Source: JBGTKH01 sp041744735 (GTDB taxonomy: Bacteria > Planctomycetota > Planctomycetia > Pirellulales > Pirellulaceae). From it: a stretch of 6,589 nucleotides of DNA. The notes under the pieces are model-generated. The model was not told where the DNA came from, did not search any database, and saw nothing but the letters and a program-made list of their open reading frames with translations. The stretch covers positions 1 through 6,589 of the forward strand of contig JBGTKH010000109.1 of assembly GCA_041744735.1 (NCBI GenBank), in the 5' to 3' direction. Shown here one piece after another: positions 1 through 5,879 of the stretch. The stretch's first letter is position 1, and each line of letters begins with the position of its first letter. A program made the translations under genes and the position numbers.

Positions 1-84
1 CGGGCACAATTGCGAATCAGATTGGCTGAATACGCATCCGAGAACAGGCTGTTCGGCCCCGGACCGTTACAAAATCCTAAGTAG
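1..84 (+). CDS. C-terminal end of a probable ECF-type RNA polymerase sigma factor (5' truncated)
   Basis: Reading frame 1 is open from the left edge to a TAG at 82-84 and gives 27 residues beginning RAQLRIRLAEYASENRL. An arginine-rich helix of the RAQLR-x-RL type followed by a short divergent tail is how many ECF sigma factors end, just after the region 4 DNA-binding helix. The main support is context: the next gene, 44 bases downstream on the same strand, is a ZAS-type anti-sigma factor, and such factors are normally encoded directly after their cognate ECF sigma. The protein would direct RNA polymerase to promoters of this cluster. Regions 2 and most of 4 lie outside the window, so the sigma identity is inferred and the ECF group cannot be assigned. 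Confidence 0.6.
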   Translation, partial: RAQLRIRLAEYASENRLFGPGPLQNPK

Positions 85-128
85 ATGTTGAAGGCTGCCG
101 TACTACCTAGAGCAGCAAAAGGATAACT

Positions 129-962
129 ATGAACTGTGACAAAGTTCGACAGCACTGGGAGTTGTACTACGACTCGGAAGGGGATGCCGAGCTGTATCTT
201 CAAATCAATGAACATCTCGCGGACTGCCAAGCTTGCGCGAAGTGGTTCTTCCAACAGGCGCAGTTTGAAGATGCGGTGACTGCCAAGTTGGCCGCTGCCC
301 CAGCTTCGAGCGAAATGTGGGCGCGGATTCTGTCTGATACTGGCGTAGTCAGAAGGGCAGACGCGCGAGCCTGGTCGTTCTTTGGTCCTTTCTTCGCGCT
401 GGCGGCGTCCGTGGTCCTGGCTTTGGGAATCTGGCAGTTCAATGCGTCCACGCAACCCGAGCACCTTTCGGCCCTCGCAGCGGCAGTTCACGAGCAACTT
501 GCCAGTGGCACTGAGCGAATCGAATTTACCAGCGTTTCGGACGAGGCGGTTGAAGACTATCTCAAGGGGCGCGTTGCTTTTCCCGTGCGATGTCCTCCGC
601 GGAAGGACGCTGGCTTTGAGGTTCGTGGCGGCGGAGTGTGCAGCATCGCTGGAGACAACGCCGCGTATGTCGTTGGACAAGTGGAAGACCGCGATGTTTC
701 GATTTTTATCCTTCCGGAAGAGCGACTCGCTCAATTTGTCCACGAGCGCGACGCGTTAGTCAAGGAACAGGTCCATCATTGCCGTGAGGGAGAATATGAC
801 ATGGTCGTTGCCAAAATCGACCGCAATGTCGTCGTGGTTATAGGGCACGGGCACCCTGAGCAACTGGAAAAAGTCGTGCGTGCTTATGGAACTTACCCGG
901 AAGGGCCCGCTGTAAAAGGGGCACGGATCACGGACGAGCCCCGCAAGCCCTTGGCAGTTTAA
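129..962 (+). CDS. Membrane-anchored zinc-finger (ZAS-type) anti-sigma factor with periplasmic sensor domain
   Basis: The 277-aa protein should bind and sequester the upstream ECF sigma factor at the inner membrane. The N-terminus carries the anti-sigma zinc signature: Cys3, then His29-x3-Cys33-x2-Cys36. A hydrophobic stretch at about residues 84-103 is the only transmembrane helix, placing the zinc domain in the cytoplasm and residues 104-277 in the periplasm. The periplasmic part (about 150-255) has a pattern like the RsiW/ChrR-like anti-sigma C-terminal domain: FPV, then a GF-x-V-x-GG strand, a strand around AAYVVGQVEDRDVSIFI, and a final MVVAKIDRNVVVVIG strand before a short helix. It adds Cys155, Cys171, Cys218 and several histidines. 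The ATG at 129 follows AAAGGA at 118-123 with 5-base spacing. The anti-sigma role is well supported; the signal sensed is unknown. Release could occur by regulated proteolysis or by redox/metal change at the Cys-His cluster; neither is shown here. Confidence 0.85.
   Translation: MNCDKVRQHWELYYDSEGDAELYLQINEHLADCQACAKWFFQQAQFEDAVTAKLAAAPASSEMWARILSDTGVVRRADARAWSFFGPFFALAASVVLALGIWQFNASTQPEHLSALAAAVHEQLASGTERIEFTSVSDEAVEDYLKGRVAFPVRCPPRKDAGFEVRGGGVCSIAGDNAAYVVGQVEDRDVSIFILPEERLAQFVHERDALVKEQVHHCREGEYDMVVAKIDRNVVVVIGHGHPEQLEKVVRAYGTYPEGPAVKGARITDEPRKPLAV
888..916 (+). promoter_or_regulatory. Candidate ECF-type promoter inside the 3' end of the anti-sigma gene
   Basis: GGAACTT at 888-894 matches the -35 element of many ECF promoters (the RpoE-type consensus). 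It is followed, after 16 bases, by TGTAAA at 911-916 as a possible -10. A transcript from here would start near 923 and lead into the permease gene at 1000. A seven-base match is expected about once by chance in a window this size, counting both strands, and the -10 is loose, so this is only a candidate. The expected main autoregulated promoter would lie upstream of the sigma gene, outside the window. Confidence 0.2.
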
Positions 963-999
963 TAGGGACCTCGCGTCAAGTTTTTTGAATGGAGTTTGA

Positions 1000-3900
1000 A
1001 TGGAAGGTCCTACGCCAACCCACCACGACGCCCTGTCTACCGGCGATCCGCCTCCCGAGGAAAAGAAGGCGAGTTGGCTGGTGCGCGTGTCGATTGCCAA
1101 TCCTTACTTGGTGATCGTCATGTGCTTGATGATCGTAGTGCTGGGTTACGTGACGGTCGCGCGGATTCCAGTCGACATCTTGCCTTCGTTCAAAACACCT
1201 GCCGTTCAGGTGTTGACGCTCTATCCGGGCATGCCGACGGAGATCATGGAGAGAGACATTACCAGCCGACTTGAACGCTGGACTGGCCAGTCTGAGGGAA
1301 TCGAACGTCAAGAATCTCGCAGCATGATGGGGGTGTCGATTGTTAAGGATTATTTCCGCGACGATATCGACCCCAACACGGCCTTCTCGCAGGTCACCAG
1401 CTACGCGATGAGCGATCTGTATTATCTGCCGCCCGGCACGGTGCCGCCGATGGTGATGCTGTTCGATCCGAGCGCACCAATGCCGACGGCGCTCTTGGCC
1501 GCGTCTAGTGAGGTGCTCGACGAGAAAGAAAGCTATGATCTCGCCTACTTTAACGTCCGCAACATGCTCTCAGGTTCGCCGGGCGTAATTGCGCCGGCGG
1601 TGTTCGGCGGCAAGCTGCGGCGGATCTACATCTATCTCGATCCCAACAAGCTGCAATCGTACGGCCTGTCGCTGATGGACGTGCAGCAGGCAATCAAGAA
1701 AAACAGCCTGATGATCCCTACCGGCACGGCTAAAATCGGCAAGGTCGACTATATGGTCGACATGGAGAACATGATCAGCGAGATTCCGGAGTTCGACGAC
1801 ATCGTCGTTAAGATCGTTGACGGGCGGCCAATCTTTGTCCGCGATGTGGGCGAAGTTGCGGACGCCTCGGCGATCCAATCGAACGTCGTTCGAATTAGCC
1901 GCGCACCCGGCTGGGAAAGCAAGCGCCAGGTCTACATCCCCATTTTTCGTCGGCCCGGTTCAAACACGATTGAAGTCGTAGAGGGTGTAAGGGAGCGAAT
2001 TCCGGGATTCTTGGACCGCCTGCCGCCCAAGGAAGGCTACACCGATCCGGAGGCTGGTAAGCCTGCGTCGGGGCTCAACCTCGACGTGGTCGCCGACCAA
2101 TCGGTGTTTGTCCGCACCGCGATCAGGAACCTAACATGGGAAGGCATTCTCGGCGCGGTGCTGGCGTCGTTGATGGTACTCATCTTCATTGGCAGTTTTC
2201 GTTCGACGCTGATTATTGCGCTGGCCATCCCGCTGTCGGCGCTCGTGGCAATCATCGGATTGTACTTCACCGGCAACACTCTCAATGCGATGACATTGGG
2301 CGGACTCGCGCTTGTGATGGGCCGTTTGGTCGACGATCCGCTGATTGATATTGAAAACACCTTTCGCCACTTGGAAATGGGAAAGACTCCAAAGCGTGCG
2401 GCTCTCGACAGCGCCATGGAAATTGCAATGCCGGTGTTGGTGGCGACGATTACCACGACCGTTGTGTTTTTCCCGGTTGTCTTTCTTTTCGGCATGGGCA
2501 AGTACCTGTTCACGCCCATGGCGCTGACTGTGACCATTGCGATGTTCGCTTCCTACTTCCTTTCGCGGACGTTGTCACCGGCATTCTGTGCTTACTTTCT
2601 CAAGGCCCACGATCCCAACGAAAAAAGGTTTATCCTGTTTCGGCTTGCCGACGCGTTGTACGAAAAGCTCCGCGCCTCATACACTGCGTTGCTACGATTG
2701 GCCGTTCGCTGGCGCTGGGCTACCGTCGTCGGATCCTTGCTCCTGGTTGCTGCCTCGCTCCCGCTCTACGGTTTGATTGGCCAGGAATTGTTCCCGGCGA
2801 CCGACGCGGGACAGATTCTTATCAATGTTCGAGCCGAGTCGGGAATGCGTATCGAACTCACCGAACAACTCACGCAAAAGATCGAGCAGGAAATTCTGGC
2901 GGTCATCCCGGCGGAGGATCGCCAGATGATCGTCACGGACATTGGCGTGCTGTACGACTGGCCGGCCGGTTACACAAGCAATGCAGGCCCGATGGACGCC
3001 ACAATGCTGGTCCAGCTCACTGAAGCGCAAGACCGGCACACAACGAGCCAGCGCTACGCCGATGCGCTGCGAGCACGATTGAACGAAAAGTTCCCCGACG
3101 TATCCTTCGCGTTCAATACGGGAGGCATGGTGTCGGCGGCGCTGAACTTCGGTCTGCCCTCGCCAATCAATATCAAGGTCGAGGGACGTGACATGAAGGA
3201 GCAGACGCGAATCGCCGCCGAGATTCGCGATCTGATCGCCCAGGAGGTTCCGGGCGTCGTCGACGCCCGCGTGCAGCAACCGATCGACTATCCCACGCTC
3301 AAGATCAAGCCCGACCGTACGAAGATGGCCTACTCGGGAATTACCCAGGAAGATGCCACGAAGAACTTAATGAGCATGCTCAACAGTTCGACTTCCTTCG
3401 ATCCGGCGTTTTGGCTCGACCACGTCTCCGGCAATCATTACTTCGTCGGCGTGACGTACAAAGAGCAGAACATCGACTCGATGGATGCCCTGCGTACCGT
3501 GCCGATTTCCGGTGCCAATACGACGGCACCGGTGCAGTTACAAAACCTGGTCAAGGAACCCGTTATCGAGGAGTCGGCGGTCGAAGTTGCCCATTTGGCT
3601 CTTGGGCGGGTCGTGGACGTGTATGCCAATGTATCGGGCCGCGACGTGGGTTCGGTGGCCCGTGACATCGAGCGAGTCCTCTCGGATTGGGGTAAGCGCA
3701 CCGATCCTCCTGCGGGTAGTTCCGCCTCGGTCACTTCGTGGGCAGTTCCCGATCCACAGAATCAGGGCCAATCGCTGGCCGGCTACGCCGTGCGTATGCG
3801 TGGTGAGGTTTCGAGCATGCGAGAATCGTTTAGCAGTCTCGGATTCGGCATGATCCTGGCTGCAACTCTGATCTATCTCATCATGGTCGCTCAGTTCCGC

Positions 3901-4329
3901 TCATTCATCGACCCGTTCATCATCATGTTTGCCGTGCCGCTGGGAATCATCGGCGTGCTGGTGATTCTGTGGGCAACAGGGACAACGCTAAATATTCAAT
4001 CGTTCATGGGCGTCGTGTTCATGATCGGCATTGCGGTGACCAATTCGATTCTGTTAGTGGAATTCGCAAATAGACTGCGCGAGGAACAAGGTTTGACCCC
4101 GTTTCAAGCAGCGATTGAGGCTGGCAGCGTGCGATTACGCCCGATCCTCATGACCGCCTTGGCGATGGTCATGGGATTAATGCCGCTGGCGCTGCACGAA
4201 GGTGATCCCACGATGCCGCTGGCACGCGCCGTAATCGGCGGGCTCACCGCTTCGACCATACTGACGATATTTGTGGTGCCATGCTTGTACTCGATTGTCA
4301 AAGGTCGTGGTCGCCCGGCTACCTTATAA
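1000..4329 (+). CDS. RND-family efflux transporter permease (AcrB-like, HAE type)
   Basis: This is the proton-driven inner membrane pump of a tripartite efflux system; 1109 aa is close to the usual 1020-1100 aa. The RND layout is complete: TM1 (about 35-55), a periplasmic loop (56-378), TM2-TM6 (about 379-530), TM7 (about 572-592), a second periplasmic loop (593-943) and TM8-TM12 (about 944-1100). TM4 has the acidic pair Asp445-Asp446 in VDDPLIDIEN, matching AcrB Asp407-Asp408. TM11 has RLRPILMT (1045-1052), matching Arg971 and Thr978. The AcrB Lys940 position in TM10 is Thr1014 (GIAVTNSILLVEFA), and TM4 carries Arg442 and Asp450, both absent from AcrB. The VDD motif favours the drug/hydrophobe class over the heavy-metal (CusA) class; the substrate is unknown. 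A hydrophilic N-terminal segment of about 25 residues precedes TM1. The ATG follows GGAG at 991-994 with 5-base spacing. No frameshift is seen. Confidence 0.95.
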   Translation: MEGPTPTHHDALSTGDPPPEEKKASWLVRVSIANPYLVIVMCLMIVVLGYVTVARIPVDILPSFKTPAVQVLTLYPGMPTEIMERDITSRLERWTGQSEGIERQESRSMMGVSIVKDYFRDDIDPNTAFSQVTSYAMSDLYYLPPGTVPPMVMLFDPSAPMPTALLAASSEVLDEKESYDLAYFNVRNMLSGSPGVIAPAVFGGKLRRIYIYLDPNKLQSYGLSLMDVQQAIKKNSLMIPTGTAKIGKVDYMVDMENMISEIPEFDDIVVKIVDGRPIFVRDVGEVADASAIQSNVVRISRAPGWESKRQVYIPIFRRPGSNTIEVVEGVRERIPGFLDRLPPKEGYTDPEAGKPASGLNLDVVADQSVFVRTAIRNLTWEGILGAVLASLMVLIFIGSFRSTLIIALAIPLSALVAIIGLYFTGNTLNAMTLGGLALVMGRLVDDPLIDIENTFRHLEMGKTPKRAALDSAMEIAMPVLVATITTTVVFFPVVFLFGMGKYLFTPMALTVTIAMFASYFLSRTLSPAFCAYFLKAHDPNEKRFILFRLADALYEKLRASYTALLRLAVRWRWATVVGSLLLVAASLPLYGLIGQELFPATDAGQILINVRAESGMRIELTEQLTQKIEQEILAVIPAEDRQMIVTDIGVLYDWPAGYTSNAGPMDATMLVQLTEAQDRHTTSQRYADALRARLNEKFPDVSFAFNTGGMVSAALNFGLPSPINIKVEGRDMKEQTRIAAEIRDLIAQEVPGVVDARVQQPIDYPTLKIKPDRTKMAYSGITQEDATKNLMSMLNSSTSFDPAFWLDHVSGNHYFVGVTYKEQNIDSMDALRTVPISGANTTAPVQLQNLVKEPVIEESAVEVAHLALGRVVDVYANVSGRDVGSVARDIERVLSDWGKRTDPPAGSSASVTSWAVPDPQNQGQSLAGYAVRMRGEVSSMRESFSSLGFGMILAATLIYLIMVAQFRSFIDPFIIMFAVPLGIIGVLVILWATGTTLNIQSFMGVVFMIGIAVTNSILLVEFANRLREEQGLTPFQAAIEAGSVRLRPILMTALAMVMGLMPLALHEGDPTMPLARAVIGGLTASTILTIFVVPCLYSIVKGRGRPATL

Positions 4330-4344
4330 TCCCTAAAAGAGCTT

Positions 4345-4348
4345 GGAG
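4345..4348 (+). promoter_or_regulatory. Shine-Dalgarno site that sets the adaptor start
   Basis: GGAG at 4345-4348 lies 7 bases before the ATG at 4356. The same frame is open further upstream, with an earlier possible start at 4281 inside the permease gene, but that start lacks a comparable site and would put about 25 non-signal residues before a clear signal peptide. The site therefore supports 4356 as the true start, 26 bases after the permease stop. Confidence 0.7.
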
Positions 4349-4355
4349 ATATGCT

Positions 4356-5723
4356 ATGAAACGATTCACATACAATTGGTCATCTAAGACCGCTCTCATC
4401 TTTACGCTAGCGGGTTTGGTACTCTTCGATGGTTCGAGCGATTCAAATACCGCCCGAGCGGCAAACCCCGGGGCAGTGCCTGGCGCTTTCGCCCAACAGG
4501 TCGTGGTTACCGACGGACATCAAATAGCTGTCGTGAATCCCAAGGTCGAGAATCTGCATCGCACCACCACTCAGCCGGCTCACGTGGAACCGTATGAACG
4601 GACCGATATCTTTGCTAAAGCGGCTGGCTATATTTCGCAGGTAAACGTTGATATCGGAGACCGGGTGAAGAAAGGGCAAGTACTCGCACAGTTGTGGATT
4701 CCAGAAATGGACCAAGAGCGCCTGCAAAAAGTTTCACTGGTGGACGACGCCCGGGCTGCGGTAGAGCAGGCCAAAGCGAGTATTGCGGCGGCCGCAGCCG
4801 CGGTTGGCGCCCCCGGTGCAAAGCTCGACGTGGCGCGGGCGGCGATCGCCACGCACGAGGCAGAAGTCGCCTTCCGTAGCGCCGAGCATAAGAGAATCGA
4901 AGATCTTGTTGCTAAGCGGTCAATGAATGAAGCCATCTTGGATGAAAAGGTCCATAAGCTTCGCTCTGCCGAATCAGCCCTCGCTGGCGCGCGGGCGAAC
5001 ATCCAATCGGCCGAAGCAAATGTCAAAGTCGCGCAAACGCACCAACTTCAGGCCGAAGCCAATCTGGCACGAGCCAAGGCACAACTCAAAATCGCCGAGG
5101 CTAATCTTAAGCAAACTGACGTACTGATGGAATACGCCCGAATTGTGGCACCTTATGACGGGTTGATCACACGTCGCTTGGTGGATTCCGGGGATTTCGT
5201 TCAGTCTGCCGTAAGCTCGATGACAGATCCGCTCTTCACTGTGGATCGTGATGAAAGGTTGCGAATAGTTTTTGATGTTCCTGAGTCGCAGTCGTCCCAG
5301 GTCCACATCGATCAGCCTGCTTCATTAGTCGTCGATGCTTTGAAGGGACGAGCGTTTGAGGGACGAGTCACGCGCACAACGGGAGTTCTCGATCCCAGAA
5401 CTCGCACACTGCGTGGGGAAGTGGAGATGAACGGTGGGAGCACAGGTTTGCGCCCAGGGATGTACGGCATGATTACGGTCGTGCTCGCGGATCACCCACA
5501 GGCAGTGTTAGTACCCGCTCAGAGCCTGCGTTTCGACGACGGGAAGCCTTACGTGTACAGTGCTGGCAATGGCATCATCAACAAGCGAACAGTCAGTGTA
5601 GGGTTTGTAGACAGCGATCGAGCCGAGATTCTCGACGGCATCGGCCCAAGCGACTTAGTTGTGCTCGACCCGACCGCTTCGATTCAACACGGGGATGCCG
5701 TTCGGCTAGCGAAGTCCCAGTGA
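4356..5723 (+). CDS. RND efflux periplasmic adaptor subunit (HlyD/AcrA-type membrane fusion protein)
   Basis: The 455-aa protein would bridge the permease and the outer membrane factor. In order it has: a Sec-type N-terminus (MKRF, a hydrophobic core at about 12-24, likely cleavage after ARA near residue 35); a first lipoyl half (about 84-115, with GYISQVNVDIGDRVKKGQVL); a long alpha-helical hairpin (about 117-260); the second lipoyl half (IVAPYDGLITRRLVDSGDFV, 263-282); a beta-barrel domain (about 292-378) with LDPRTRTLRGEVE and LRPGMYG; and a membrane-proximal domain to the C-terminus. There is no cysteine at all, so it is not a lipoprotein and is presumably held by its uncleaved or soluble N-terminus and by protein contacts. 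The hairpin tip has Arg180 and Leu184 at the spacing of the AcrA-type R-x3-L-x6-S docking motif, with Asn191 where Ser is usual. No His/Met-rich metal-binding segment is seen, in keeping with a non-metal pump. Confidence 0.93.
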   Translation: MKRFTYNWSSKTALIFTLAGLVLFDGSSDSNTARAANPGAVPGAFAQQVVVTDGHQIAVVNPKVENLHRTTTQPAHVEPYERTDIFAKAAGYISQVNVDIGDRVKKGQVLAQLWIPEMDQERLQKVSLVDDARAAVEQAKASIAAAAAAVGAPGAKLDVARAAIATHEAEVAFRSAEHKRIEDLVAKRSMNEAILDEKVHKLRSAESALAGARANIQSAEANVKVAQTHQLQAEANLARAKAQLKIAEANLKQTDVLMEYARIVAPYDGLITRRLVDSGDFVQSAVSSMTDPLFTVDRDERLRIVFDVPESQSSQVHIDQPASLVVDALKGRAFEGRVTRTTGVLDPRTRTLRGEVEMNGGSTGLRPGMYGMITVVLADHPQAVLVPAQSLRFDDGKPYVYSAGNGIINKRTVSVGFVDSDRAEILDGIGPSDLVVLDPTASIQHGDAVRLAKSQ

Positions 5724-5879
5724 GCTACAGGCTGCACGGAGACGTTATCGTGCGTGCTAGCTACACCAGGGCGGAGCCATCCGTGCGGACCACGAAATGG
5801 TTAGGCCTAAAGGAAATAATCTCATCGGCGAATGGATTTGCCGAAGTTAAGTATAGTTTAAAGACCCAGGGAGGGGACA
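5724..5879 (+). other. Intergenic gap between adaptor and outer membrane factor genes
   Basis: This 156-base stretch is much longer than the other gaps in the cluster (26-44 bases). It overlaps a broken hairpin: AGCTA at 5723-5727 pairs with TAGCT at 5758-5762, and GCACG at 5734-5738 with CGTGC at 5749-5753, separated by an internal loop and lacking a following T-run. TATAGT at 5852-5857 resembles a -10 element, but I find no -35 at a suitable distance. An 80-codon frame beginning with GTG at 5720 crosses the region and the next gene's start; it lacks any recognisable feature and is probably not a gene. Confidence 0.5.
5868..5876 (+). promoter_or_regulatory. Strong Shine-Dalgarno site of the outer membrane factor gene
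   Basis: AGGGAGGGG at 5868-5876 lies just before the ATG at 5880. Its GGAGG core (5870-5874) is 5 bases from the start codon. It is the most purine-rich ribosome binding site in the window and, together with the signal peptide that follows, fixes the start of this gene. Confidence 0.75.

Noticed and set aside
963..999. A T6 run (981-986) after the anti-sigma gene as a possible intrinsic terminator.
   Set aside because: No GC-rich stem directly precedes it. Only a 4-base CCCT/AGGG pairing with a long loop can be drawn, and it is set back from the T-run.
2332..2358. Possible heavy-metal (CusA-type) RND pump, given the ECF control reminiscent of Cnr.
   Set aside because: TM4 carries the VDD acidic pair of the HAE class rather than the CusA-type D-x3-E arrangement, and the adaptor has no His/Met-rich metal-binding segment.
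2037..2537. A 166-codon minus-strand frame opposite permease TM2-TM6.
   Set aside because: It is the reverse complement of codons for membrane helices; I see no supporting ribosome site or motif.
2692..3279. A 195-codon open frame on the minus strand inside the permease gene.
   Set aside because: It lies wholly antisense to a clear RND gene, has a composition typical of an antisense shadow (rich in Arg, Asp, His and Gln), and has no recognisable domain.
5723..5762. Hairpin after the adaptor stop as a terminator.
   Set aside because: The stem is two 5-base blocks separated by an asymmetric internal loop, and no T-run follows.
5838..5857. TTGCCG plus TATAGT as a sigma-70 type promoter for the outer membrane factor gene.
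   Set aside because: The two elements are only 8 bases apart, far short of the usual 16-18.
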